A stretch of 64,000 nucleotides of DNA from Dehalobacter sp. DCA. GTDB taxonomy: Bacteria > Bacillota > Desulfitobacteriia > Desulfitobacteriales > Syntrophobotulaceae. The stretch is from positions 2,499,001 to 2,563,000 of the forward strand of contig NC_018866.1 of the NCBI RefSeq assembly GCF_000305775.1, written 5' to 3'. Positions 35,583-44,200 of the stretch are shown here, one piece after another (the stretch's first letter is position 1; each line of letters opens with the position of its first letter). The notes beneath the pieces are model-generated. The model saw nothing but the letters and a program-made list of their open reading frames with translations, was not told the DNA's origin and ran no database searches. The position numbers and the translations under genes are program-made.

Positions 35583-35717
35583 ATCATGACCAAAGACAGT
35601 CAGCCTGATAATAAGAAAGCCCGCATGGAAAAAGCCAAAAATCAAACTCCGCTGACAAGGGAAAATCAAAATCAAAATAAGAATGCCCATAAGCAATCCA
35701 TCGAAAATAACGATGTG
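35583..35717 (+). CDS. Small hydrophilic protein, spore-protein-like composition
   Basis: 44 aa, MTKDSQPDNKKARM..., then EKAKNQTPLTREN and a tail rich in Asn/Gln/Lys. GGAG lies nine bases before the ATG. Composition (no Cys or Trp, many Asn, Lys, Gln) is like minor small acid-soluble spore proteins, but no family motif is evident. A second small gene follows 13 bp downstream. Confidence 0.45.
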
Positions 35718-35730
35718 TAAAGGAGTGATT

Positions 35731-35862
35731 GATATGGCCAACGGAAACAAAATCAGAAACACGAAAAACAATAAAAAAGAAGATGGAAAATTCCATTCCA
35801 ACACAACCGCATTCCGGCCGCTGGTTTTTGTCTTTTTCAACGTTCAGATAATATCCGCCTAA
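35731..35862 (+). CDS. Second small hydrophilic protein; 3' end altered by junction
   Basis: 43 aa starting MANGNKIRNTKNNKKEDG after AAAGGAG. The first 27 residues match the style of the preceding small gene. The last 14 (PLVFVFFNVQIISA) are hydrophobic and are the antisense reading of the DUF1848 remnant, so the original 3' end has been replaced at a recombination junction near 35800-35820. Confidence 0.35.
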   Translation, partial: DMANGNKIRNTKNNKKEDGKFHSNTTAFRPLVFVFFNVQIISA

Positions 35863-36135
35863 ACGTTCAAAGCGCTCTTGATCAATACAATGTGCCTGAC
35901 GGATGCCAAATTCTCCGCAATCAATATCCTCTGCACAGGTATCCATATCCATTCCGAACTGTTTTGCGGTCTCTGCAATCCGCTGTATTAATTCTATTTT
36001 CTGATAGGACGTCGGTTTAATGATATTGAATGTCCGAATGTTCGCTCCGTCTTTTACCATTTTGCATAATATGCCGGAATATCTGTTCGCCTGCTTACAC
36101 TTATTATCATTGTCGGTTTTCCTTTGCTTTTCCAT
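35800..36135 (-). pseudogene. DUF1848 gene remnant (C-terminal part)
   Basis: The minus-strand frame encodes KIELIQRIAETAKQF, TCAEDIDCGEFGIRQAHCID and NVEKDKNQRPECGC, the characteristic C-terminal half of DUF1848, in which KDKNQR is followed by CGC. Normal members are close to 300 aa and continue for another CxxxCxxCY-like region. Here the frame loses the family pattern directly after CGC, and the N-terminal half is missing too. Confidence 0.65.
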
Positions 36136-36161
36136 TTCTTGTATAATAAAACGATCTCCAT

Positions 36162-36890
36162 TTATTCTAATAAAATATCCAGCATTTTTTTCGTGTTATT
36201 TAAGAAAGAACGCGTGATTTGATAATGCTCCGTCTCTTCATAGCGTACCTGCTCAAATCCGTCACGAATCTGATAGATCAAGGCATCCGGGTAGGCCATG
36301 ATGATCGGGGAATGCGTGGCAATGATAAACTGAGACCCTTCGTTGATCAGTTCATGCATCCTTGTCAGCATCGACATTTGCCGTGAAGGGGATAACGCCG
36401 CCTCCGGTTCATCCAGTATATAGATACTCTCCCGGCAAAACCGATTCTGAAAAACCGCAAAAAATGACTCGCCATGCGACTGTTCATGCAGTGACCTTCC
36501 GCCATAAACCCCTTCCAACATTAAATCTTCAACATTGGAGGCAAAATTATAAAAGCTCTCTGCTCTGAAGAAGAAACCATCTCTGGGTCTTTTGGCTCCT
36601 TTAATAATTTTGATATATTGATTCAAGTCTGAATGCGTCGCTCTGGAAGTGAAATTAAAATTTTTTGTCCCGCCTTCCGCATTAAAACCAAACGCAATCG
36701 CGATTGATTCTAAAATAGTTGATTTTCCCGAACCATTTTCACCTACTATGAACGTTACTTTGGGGTGAAAAGACAACCTGTCTAAGTTCTTGATAGCAGG
36801 TAAATCAAAGGGGTATTCCGCAAAGGATGGGACGCGCTCCCTGTCTAATTCAATATAGCGTATGTACTGGCTAAGGCTGTTGAATTCCAT
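36162..36890 (-). CDS. AAA family ATPase (ABC-like, AAA_21/15 type)
   Basis: 242 aa. Walker A is FIVGENGSGKSTILE (residues 48-62), a signature-like SHGESFF precedes Walker B SIYILDEPEAALSP, and the switch histidine is in FIIATHSPIIM. This is the compact form of predicted ATPases related to SMC/ABC proteins (ABC-type head without membrane partner). Function unknown. GGGGGTAG lies just upstream of the start. Confidence 0.85.
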   Translation of the reverse strand: MEFNSLSQYIRYIELDRERVPSFAEYPFDLPAIKNLDRLSFHPKVTFIVGENGSGKSTILESIAIAFGFNAEGGTKNFNFTSRATHSDLNQYIKIIKGAKRPRDGFFFRAESFYNFASNVEDLMLEGVYGGRSLHEQSHGESFFAVFQNRFCRESIYILDEPEAALSPSRQMSMLTRMHELINEGSQFIIATHSPIIMAYPDALIYQIRDGFEQVRYEETEHYQITRSFLNNTKKMLDILLE

Positions 36891-37088
36891 TATTCTACCC
36901 CCTTACCGATTTGATCCTTGCCGCTCATTGATTGAATACATATCCAATAAAGAAAAAACGCCTTTATCAAGGGTGCATATCGTTTGTTTACTGGCTGCCG
37001 TAATCGTTACCAATAAATACCTGATTACTGCTTTCATAAACAGGCAGACTATAAGATAAACTCATTTTCATAGGAAGGATATGATCTT

Positions 37089-37403
37089 ATGGCCTTACTT
37101 GGAAACCCATTTGTAGCAAATGTCCCTAAGCAGATGTCCAATGAGGAGTTGGCTCAGGCCCTTCGGGTTGATATTGCAGGGGAGTACGAAGCAATTATTG
37201 GCTATGAATCTCATGCTATGGCAACAAATGATGAGAGAGCAAAAAAGGTTCTCCATCATATTGCTGATGAAGAAAGACAACACGTCGGAGAATTAGAACA
37301 GCTGCTAGCCATCATTAGTCCCAAGGACTTGACGTCCATAGAAAAGGGAAGACAGGCCGTACAACAGCAGCAATCTCAAAATTTCCAGGCCCCTATGCAA
37401 TAA
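37089..37403 (+). CDS. Ferritin-like (rubrerythrin-related) protein
   Basis: 104 aa. DIAGEYEAIIGYESHA and, about 30 residues later, IADEERQHVGELEQLL provide paired E and ExxH sites typical of one ferritin-like di-iron subdomain. Only two long helices are present, so the protein must dimerise to form the four-helix bundle. The tail is Gln-rich (VQQQQSQNFQ). It could handle iron or peroxide; it may also be packaged by an encapsulin, but no shell gene is in the window. GGAAGG precedes the ATG. Confidence 0.7.
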   Translation: MALLGNPFVANVPKQMSNEELAQALRVDIAGEYEAIIGYESHAMATNDERAKKVLHHIADEERQHVGELEQLLAIISPKDLTSIEKGRQAVQQQQSQNFQAPMQ

Positions 37404-37419
37404 GGATTCATTATCTTCT

Positions 37420-37935
37420 TCACATTACCTCACGTTTTAACTGCTCAATTTTCCACTGGCATTTCCACACGATCTTTAACATTGCTAAAGCAATAATCCC
37501 AAGCAAAACGGTAAAAGCGCCAAAGACAACCTCACCGCTATCCATGGCTGCCATCAACTCCACAAAGAAACAGATGATCTCTATGGCCAAAAAGACGGTG
37601 AAAAAACGCTTGATCTTACTGTATTGCATGATCTTGGATTGGACATCCGTATACATCTCAAAGGGACCGTCCGCAGCCTTTTTCCGCAGAAAGACCCATC
37701 TGAACCACTGACCGACGACTTCTACGCCCGTATCTTCCATGAAAGATGCATAATCAGCCTTGTCCCCGTCCCATTTATCCAATAAATCGATCTGATAATT
37801 GTATTCACCAGGGTCGCAGGGTTCAAATGTATAAAATCCAAGGAAAAATTTTTGAAAGGCCCATCCTTCCAAAGACATTTTTTGAAGCCAATCCTGTTCG
37901 GCATCTTTGTCATAATACATTCTGAATTTTAACAT
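37420..37935 (-). CDS. DUF2812 membrane protein
   Basis: 171 aa. The N-terminal half, with KMSLEGWAFQKFFLGFYTFE and the CDPGEYNYQIDLLD segment, is DUF2812. Two membrane helices follow at about residues 115-155. DUF2812 genes commonly sit next to PadR regulators, as here, with three bases between the genes. The PadR protein probably senses a membrane or envelope signal together with it. Confidence 0.85.
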   Translation of the reverse strand: MLKFRMYYDKDAEQDWLQKMSLEGWAFQKFFLGFYTFEPCDPGEYNYQIDLLDKWDGDKADYASFMEDTGVEVVGQWFRWVFLRKKAADGPFEMYTDVQSKIMQYSKIKRFFTVFLAIEIICFFVELMAAMDSGEVVFGAFTVLLGIIALAMLKIVWKCQWKIEQLKREVM

Positions 37936-37938
37936 CTT

Positions 37939-38268
37939 TTATATCCGCCCCTCGTTTATCTTTTTTGCATTCCTGACAAGTTCATTCAGCCTTTGGACTT
38001 CGTTATGAAAGACTTCCGCACCCCGGCTCGTCAGAAGATATTCTTTTTTCTTTCTGGATTCCTTATCCTCACTGTATAAACGGATCCACCCTTTTGAAAG
38101 CATGGAATTAATCGCCCCGTATAAGGTCCCCGGTCCTAATGTGACTCTTCCGCCGGTCATTTCGCTGATATTCTGAATAATCCCGTAGCCATGATTCGGT
38201 GTGCGGACCGCCAATAAGATATAAAACAAGGCTTCTGTCAAAGGTGTATTATTATCCAAACCAATCAT
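37939..38268 (-). CDS. PadR family transcriptional regulator
   Basis: 109 aa. The PadR winged helix reads EALFYILLAVRTPNHGYGI, then RVTLGPGTLYGAINSMLSKGWI and KEYLLTSRGAEV. It is the first gene of a PadR-DUF2812 operon and probably represses it; three CGATATAT elements just upstream are candidate operators. Confidence 0.9.
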   Translation of the reverse strand: MIGLDNNTPLTEALFYILLAVRTPNHGYGIIQNISEMTGGRVTLGPGTLYGAINSMLSKGWIRLYSEDKESRKKKEYLLTSRGAEVFHNEVQRLNELVRNAKKINEGRI

Positions 38269-38272
38269 CCTC

Positions 38273-38317
38273 CGATATATCTTCCTACGATATATAATAT
38301 ATCATCTGCCGATATAT
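38273..38317. promoter_or_regulatory. Three CGATATAT elements, candidate PadR operators
   Basis: The octamer CGATATAT occurs at 38273, 38288 and 38310, all within 45 bp upstream of the padR start codon. PadR proteins often bind AT-rich palindromes that overlap their own promoter. Confidence 0.5.
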
Positions 38318-38355
38318 GTGTCAATAATCTTTTACTCCCTGGATAAAAAAAAATC

Positions 38356-38376
38356 CCGTGGAACACCTCTCCACGG
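38356..38376 (-). terminator. Hairpin with T-run on the minus strand
   Basis: CCGTGGA pairs with TCCACGG around seven bases, followed on the minus strand by GGATTTTTTTTTA. It closes the holin-4/DUF2089 operon or the older SDR gene. Confidence 0.65.
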
Positions 38377-38452
38377 AAACAGCAGCATTTTTGTTAAGCC
38401 GCCTGCTTAAAACTGTTTTGTAAAGCGAACTGGCCTATAAACCTCGCTTCTT

Positions 38453-38540
38453 CTAATTATTGATGATCGTCCCGCCGTTGATATGCAGGATTTGCCCCGA
38501 CATATAGGCGGAATCGGCACCGGCCATTTTCTCCCCAAAA
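38453..38540 (-). pseudogene. Remnant of SDR oxidoreductase C-terminus
   Basis: The minus-strand frame reads KMAGADSAYMSGQILHINGG and ends INN before TAG. This is the conserved end of short-chain dehydrogenases of the FabG type (A.Y.TGQ.LHVNGG). No other part of such a gene remains. Confidence 0.6.
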
Positions 38541-38599
38541 AGCAGTATTCATTCCGCAAACAATCATTCATCTCAGGGCGCGTATATCAATAGGCTTGA

Positions 38600-38938
38600 T
38601 CATTTTTTTATATCCTTGATTAACCAGTTAAACAGCGACACGATGAGGGATGTCAAAAAGGCTGCGACGAATCCGTGGATTCCCAGACCGGGCATTAATG
38701 CCGCCGTAAGCATGACCATCCAAGTATTGACAACCAGGATAAATAAGCCGAGGGTCAGTAAGTTAAAGGGAAGGGTCAGCAGGATAACCACGGGCCGGAT
38801 GAACAGGTTGATCACACCAAGCAGTACCCCAGCCCCAAGCAATGTTAGCGGGCTATTTACCGTAATTCCCGGTACGATATAAGAAGCGGCTAATAATGCC
38901 AAAACATTGGTCAAACATGTCAGGATCAATTTGCGCAT
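38600..38938 (-). CDS. Phage holin family 4 / YvlD-like membrane protein
   Basis: 112 aa with four membrane helices: LTCLTNVLALLAASYIVPGI, TLLGAGVLLGVINLFIRPVV, LPFNLLTLGLFILVV and LTAALMPGLGIHGFVAAFLT. The NLFIRPVVILLTLPFNLLTLG loop is diagnostic of this family. In Bacillus the related yvlD lies with yvlB, and here too it follows a SHOCT-like gene and DUF2089. It is probably an envelope-stress membrane protein rather than a phage lysis factor. Confidence 0.85.
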   Translation of the reverse strand: MRKLILTCLTNVLALLAASYIVPGITVNSPLTLLGAGVLLGVINLFIRPVVILLTLPFNLLTLGLFILVVNTWMVMLTAALMPGLGIHGFVAAFLTSLIVSLFNWLIKDIKK

Positions 38939-38953
38939 GATCTGTTCCCCTTA

Positions 38954-39322
38954 TTAAACGAAGTCCACATAGATTTGGATTGCCTTGTCTTCGATCTCAA
39001 CCATCGTAAATCTGCCGTGGATACGCAACTCCCGGATGATATCCATGACGGTTTGGAGAACGGAGCTCACAGGCATTCCAGCGATAGTTCTGCGCCATTT
39101 ATCGGCGGCTTGTATTTCCCCGCCGACGCATTTTTCCTCGTCGCGCTTTCCCTTAAGCTTCATGATCCGCTCCCATACCCAGGCGATATCCTGTATGGCC
39201 TCGAAAGTATCTTCCACTACCCAAACCGGGATAGGAATCAGCCATTTCCTGTGGTTTTTGTTTCGGATGCTGACCACGATCAGAAAAGCTTTACGCGGCT
39301 GCTTAGTCCACAAATACCTCAA
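38954..39322 (-). CDS. Hypothetical protein of the DUF2089/yvl operon
   Basis: About 122 aa; the start is unclear. TTG at 39322 overlaps the previous gene by 20 bp, and AGG triplets lie around it. The N-terminus is basic and hydrophobic (KAFLIVVSI, WLIPIPVWVVED), followed by a soluble helical part and a beta end FTMVEIEDKAIQIYVDFV. The last strands resemble those of the SHOCT-like upstream protein. No family recognised; the operon context suggests envelope stress. Confidence 0.55.
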   Translation of the reverse strand: MRYLWTKQPRKAFLIVVSIRNKNHRKWLIPIPVWVVEDTFEAIQDIAWVWERIMKLKGKRDEEKCVGGEIQAADKWRRTIAGMPVSSVLQTVMDIIRELRIHGRFTMVEIEDKAIQIYVDFV

Positions 39323-39755
39323 CCTTCATCCTTCCTTCGTGCGGATCATCGACATCGACATCTACCAGTTTACCGCCGGAAGATCCTTGTTCTAATTCCT
39401 GGATAAGTTCATTCAGCAGGTATTCAAGGTCGATTCCTCTTTTGTCGATTTCACCTTTTGCTTCCGGCGGGATGAAGGCCATCGCCGCATTGGCCAGCTT
39501 TGTCACCGATTTAACCAGGTTCATCGGAATATTGACGTTGACTTTCGGCGCTTTCTCACCTTCTACTCGAACCCGTAAAAAACGGTTCGCAAAAACCGAT
39601 ACGGCAGGAGTGACTTCAGGTGCACTTTCCTCGATGGCTTTCAGAAGCTCCATCCCTTCGGCTGCAGTAATTTTACCCTCTTGAATCATTTCCAGGACTT
39701 TTAACCTTTCGCTGCTCATGACATCATTCCCTTTCTTATTCTCCAACCTTCTCAT
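39303..39755 (-). CDS. SHOCT-like protein (YvlB N-terminal type)
   Basis: 150 aa. The SHOCT-like helix pair is ERLKVLEMIQEGKITAAEGM, followed by FANRFLRVRVEGEKAPKVNV. That segment ends in a beta domain of short strands as in YvlB. The start ATG overlaps the DUF2089 stop as ATGA; an internal ATG 12 codons later has AAAGGGA and may be used instead. It likely oligomerises and regulates or assists the membrane protein encoded two genes downstream. Confidence 0.8.
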   Translation of the reverse strand: MRRLENKKGNDVMSSERLKVLEMIQEGKITAAEGMELLKAIEESAPEVTPAVSVFANRFLRVRVEGEKAPKVNVNIPMNLVKSVTKLANAAMAFIPPEAKGEIDKRGIDLEYLLNELIQELEQGSSGGKLVDVDVDDPHEGRMKVEVFVD

Positions 39756-40150
39756 TTTCCAAGCTTTTTCAGGCGGCTGGCGGCTTCCTGCGAAGTGATT
39801 TCTCCGCGATCTAGAGCGTCCAGAATCTCCTTGCGGTTTTCTCTTTCCTCCTGCAGATCCGAACCATCCACTTTATACCCTAATGCTTGAATGACGCTGT
39901 CCAGGCGTCCCCTGACGGTAGGGTAAGAAATTCCCAGTTCTTTTTCCACATCTTTGATGTTACCCCGGCACTTAATAAAAACTTCAATAAATTCAAGCTG
40001 GTCGGGAGGGAGCTGACAAAATTTGCACGGGGTAAATTGCCCTTCCAGGGTAGTGTTGCAGTTCATACAGTTCAGTTTACTGACATACAGGCTATGTCCG
40101 CAAATCGGACACAAACCCGGCGCTTTGTATTTAATTATTTTCACCCCCAA
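39752..40150 (-). CDS. DUF2089 regulator with zinc ribbon
   Basis: 132 aa. Zinc-ribbon cysteines are GLCPICGHSL, LNCMNCNTTL and PCKFCQLPP. A helix-turn-helix follows as RGNIKDVEKELGISYPTVRG, and a SHOCT-like end, LDALDRGEITSQEAASRLK, closes the protein. It heads the operon DUF2089 - SHOCT - unknown - holin-4, which matches the yvl arrangement, and probably controls it. Confidence 0.85.
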   Translation of the reverse strand: MGVKIIKYKAPGLCPICGHSLYVSKLNCMNCNTTLEGQFTPCKFCQLPPDQLEFIEVFIKCRGNIKDVEKELGISYPTVRGRLDSVIQALGYKVDGSDLQEERENRKEILDALDRGEITSQEAASRLKKLGK

Positions 40151-40339
40151 ATTGGAACCACTCTAAGATTTTACAAATTAAGAATAGCAACAAATATTAA
40201 TTTTGTCAACTAATATGTTAATTATATTAATGCAATAATTAATTATTTTAATATCATTCATATTCTTCTATAAATTTAAAAATTGATTAAGGTGAGAAAA
40301 AGCCGCGATGAAGGTTAGCATACCCACTTCATCTGCGGC

Positions 40340-40504
40340 AATATGATCAGCAAAAATGCTGCGATGGCTTCAGGCCTCATGTTGAGATTCGGGATCGGCG
40401 GTCTTGGCGTAGGTCTGGTAGGATTGTTGGTGGAATATTCCGGTATTGTTCCGGTTATCCAGTTGTTAATCTGGCTTCCTTTGCTGGCCATCATTCCTCT
40501 TTAA
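40340..40504 (+). pseudogene. Remnant of an MFS transporter C-terminus
   Basis: On the plus strand the frame MISKNAAMASGLMLRFGIGG, then LGVGLVGLLVEYSGIVPVIQ and LLIWLPLLAIIPL ends in TAA. This is the last helix pair of major-facilitator transporters of the fosmidomycin-resistance type. The rest of the gene is absent, and its end overlaps the convergent small membrane gene. Confidence 0.55.
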
Positions 40505-40727
40505 CTTCTTTATAAAACCGATTACCGGTTTCCGGTTCATAATAGACTTTAAGTTTTTTACCGTTAACTGGGTCGATAAAAACTTCATCCGTAGCCATAT
40601 ACCCTTTGGGTATATCGTTTCCATGATTCTTTCGATAGCGTTTATCCCAAATTAACCATGAAAGGAAGGCAATAATAAGAAATATCCCAACTTCCAATAA
40701 TATATAGATTTCAGCCGCTATTCTCAT
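40491..40727 (-). CDS. Small single-pass membrane protein
   Basis: 78 aa from MRIAAEIYILLEVG; AGAAAG lies before this ATG. One membrane helix (IYILLEVGIFLIIAFLSWLI) is followed by a soluble segment with DEVFIDPVNGKKLKVYYEPE, a small beta domain seen in other short Firmicutes membrane proteins. It starts one base after the stop of ybjQ, so the two are co-transcribed. Confidence 0.6.
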   Translation of the reverse strand: MRIAAEIYILLEVGIFLIIAFLSWLIWDKRYRKNHGNDIPKGYMATDEVFIDPVNGKKLKVYYEPETGNRFYKEVKEE

Positions 40728-40728
40728 C

Positions 40729-41052
40729 TTAAGCTTCTTTCTCCACCACAACCGCAGTTCCAAAGGCGACAATCTCACTCATGGTCTGTCCAATTTCGCT
40801 GGAATCAAACCTCATCATCACAACAGCGTTTGCTCCCATAGCCTGGGCATTCTTAACCATACGGTCTATCGCCTGTTTACGGGTATCTTCAAGTAGGGCG
40901 GTATATTCATGGATTTCCCCGCCGATAAGACTGCGCAGCCCAGCAATGATATTCCCGCCTAATCCCCGGCTGCGAACAACGAGACCGAACACCTGACCTT
41001 TAACATCTGTTACTTTGTAACCTTTGATATTTTCGGTCGTAACGATTAACAT
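40729..41052 (-). CDS. YbjQ/UPF0145 heavy-metal-binding-like protein
   Basis: 107 aa. TENIKGYKVTDVKGQVFGLV, RSRGLGGNIIAGLRSLIGGE and AMGANAVVMMRFDSSE define UPF0145 (YbjQ). Members form pentamers and may bind metal; the physiological role is not settled. It heads a two-gene unit with the small membrane protein. Confidence 0.9.
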   Translation of the reverse strand: MLIVTTENIKGYKVTDVKGQVFGLVVRSRGLGGNIIAGLRSLIGGEIHEYTALLEDTRKQAIDRMVKNAQAMGANAVVMMRFDSSEIGQTMSEIVAFGTAVVVEKEA

Positions 41053-41267
41053 GCTATCACTCCCTTTTTATTCTTATTTTACAAATCTTTTAGCCAGCTT
41101 ACAATTATTTTTGCAATTTTTTACTCAATCCATTCTATTAATAAACAGCTGTCCCAAGATATCTGCTAAAATGCCAACCGGAACACATGCCGTTAAAATG
41201 ATATTTCCTCCGTTTTATGGTATTCTAGGAGTATTGTACAAAATCGATCCTCTAAGGAGATCCTTTC

Positions 41268-44200
41268 ATGGCCTTATTCAACGTCACAGAAAGGGAGATT
41301 CAAGCCCTTGCCGGCAATCGAAAATCTTACGAGCTCGGTGTCATTTATGCACAGAGCCGGAAGGTAAGCAACTTCAATTTTGACCCTGAGCAAAGGGTCA
41401 TCGAAGCGAATGTCACCGGCAATTGGCGCTATAATGTCCGTATCGTGTTAAATCAAAGCGGGACCGTGAGCGCCGCTCATTGCACTTGCCCGGCCTACGC
41501 CGAATATCCCGGAGCCTGTAAACATGTCGTCGCAGTTTTAAAAACTGCACGGCAAAAACTTTCTGCCATACAGTCTTCATTTTCCGATTCCGCCAAGGCC
41601 GGCAGTGAGTTCATGACTTTCATCTCCGACCGCAAGCAGGAGAATCCGCTGGAAGAGCTTAACCTTGAGGTGGGACTTCAGCTCAGTACGGTTTTTCGCA
41701 AAATAAGTGCCCAACTTCAGCTGAAAGTAGGCTTAAAGCGTCCTTATGTTGTTAAAAACTTAAAGGATTTTTTACTTGCCGTAAAAAATGAGCATTCTCT
41801 GGACTTTGGGGCAAAATTCACCTATGATCCGACCCGTCACAAATTTAAAGAAACTGACGCGCCTTTGATCGCCATGCTCCAGGATATGCTGGCCCAATAT
41901 GAAGCTTTCCAGGAAATCAGGAATGTCTCCTATTTTGCCTATACAGCTTCTCCGTTCAGTCAAAAACCGTTTGTACTCAGCACTTACTATTTGGGCAAAT
42001 TATTGGATGCGCTGGGATCAAAGCCTTTTTCCCTGCATGCCGGTTTTGCCAACGGCTACGAAACAACGGAAATTCTAACTGTAAATATCAGACGGAAGGA
42101 TATCCCGCTAGACTTTTCCGTAGAGGCCGAAGAACAAAATATCCTTCTGTTGCTGCAAAATGAACCGCCTGTCCCGTTAACCGCAGATGGGAGATATTAT
42201 CTTTACAACCGGCAGATTTATCAGGTCTCTCAGGAGCAAACCGAATTCCTGCCCAACCTGCTCAAAGCCCTGAACGGCAAGCAGCGTCCAGGTATTCTGT
42301 TTACTGCGGCGCAAAAAGACCGGTTTGCTTCAGAAGCCCTCCCGTTTATGCAAAAAATCGCGACAGTCAGCGTAGAGCCAACACTTGCAGACAGATTTAT
42401 CCGTGAGGATTTGCAGCCGAAGATCTATTTTGACCGGGCCGGAGAAAACGGAGTTACAGCCCGCCTGGAATTTCATTACGGGGAGATCTTGATTAATCCG
42501 TTTTCTTCACGCGGGGGCTTCCGGACTGCGCCAGGTAATGATCAAATCCTGATCCGGGATCTTGAGCAGGAAAGAAAGATCCTGAATATCTTTGAACAGG
42601 CTGATTTTATCGTATCCGAAGGCAAAATCAGTCTGGAGGATGACGAGAAGATCTTTGATTTTACCGTCAAGGGATTTCCGGAGCTTCAAGATCTGGCAGA
42701 AACCTACTATTCCGATGATTTCCGATTGAAAATTCAAACTTCCGCCACCTTTTCCGGCCGGATTCGTCTGGATGAATCCCTGGATATGCTGGAAGTCTCT
42801 TTTACCTGCGGTGATGTTGATCCGGGGGAATTAGCTGATATCTTTCAATCCCTGCAGATGAAGAAAAAATACTACCGCCTGCGTGACGGCTCATTTCTTG
42901 ATTTGCAGCAGCATGACTTGGAAGCCATGAGCAAACTTCTCGATCACCTGGATCTGAAGGGGCAGGATTTAACCAACCAAACGCTTCACCTCCCGAAGTT
43001 CCGGGCCCTGTACATTGACAGCTTCCTCAGGCAGGCCGACCTTTCTGGAATCCAACGCAATAAGGCTTTCAAACAACTGGTCCAAAGCATTCTGGAGCCC
43101 CAGGACGGGGAATATGATCCTCCGCTGCCGCTGCAGCAGGTGCTGCGTGATTACCAGAAAACAGGTTTTAAATGGCTGAAGACGCTTGCTTCCTATGGTC
43201 TGGGCGGTATCCTTGCCGATGACATGGGTCTCGGCAAAACCCTGCAGGTCCTAGCCTTCGTTCTATCGGAAAAGCTCACTGCTGCCCAAAATCCCTCCTC
43301 TTTATTACCGTTTTTAGTCATCGCACCGACTTCCCTGGTCTACAACTGGCAAAGTGAAGCAGAGAAATTTACGCCTGACCTTCATGTGCTCGTCATCGAT
43401 GGGCAGCCTGCGGAGAGGCAGGAACAAATCAGCCGGATTGCGCCAGCTGATCTTGTTGTCGTTTCTTATGCCGTACTGCGCCGTGATATTGAACAATTCT
43501 CCAAGTTGGCATTTTCCTATTGTTTTTTGGATGAGGCCCAAAACATCAAGAATCCGCAAACCCTCAATGCCAAGTCTGTCCAGAAAATACAAGCCAAAGG
43601 ATATTTTGCTCTAACCGGAACACCCATTGAAAATTCCCTGTCGGAGCTCTGGTCCATCTTTCATTTCATTATGCCCGGCTATCTGCCCAGCCACCAGGAA
43701 TTTCACAAGAAATACGCCCTGCCCGTGTCGAAAGGAGACACGGAATCTCTTCAGGAATTGAGCAGGCAGATCAAGCCGTTCATCCTGCGCAGACTGAAAG
43801 TGGATGTCCTAAAAGAACTGCCCCCCAAAATTGAAACGGAGATCAAAGCAGCTTTGACAGATGAGCAACGAAAAATCTACCTGGCCTACCTCCAGCAAAC
43901 GAAACGTCAGCTTGCCGAGGAACTGGCTGTCTCAGGTTTTGCCAAAAGCCAGATTAAAATACTGGCAGCCTTGACCCGCCTGCGGCAAATCTGCTCCCAT
44001 CCGGCAATGTTTATTGAAAATTATACGGGGGGAAGCGGCAAAATGCTGTTGTTTCAGGAGATTTTGACAGAATCGCTGGACGCCGGACATCGGATTCTGG
44101 TCTTTTCCCAGTTTACTTCGATGCTGGATTTGATTCAGGACGACCTTAACCAGCATAAGATCGCGCACTTTTACCTGAGCGGTTCTACCAAGGCTCTGGA

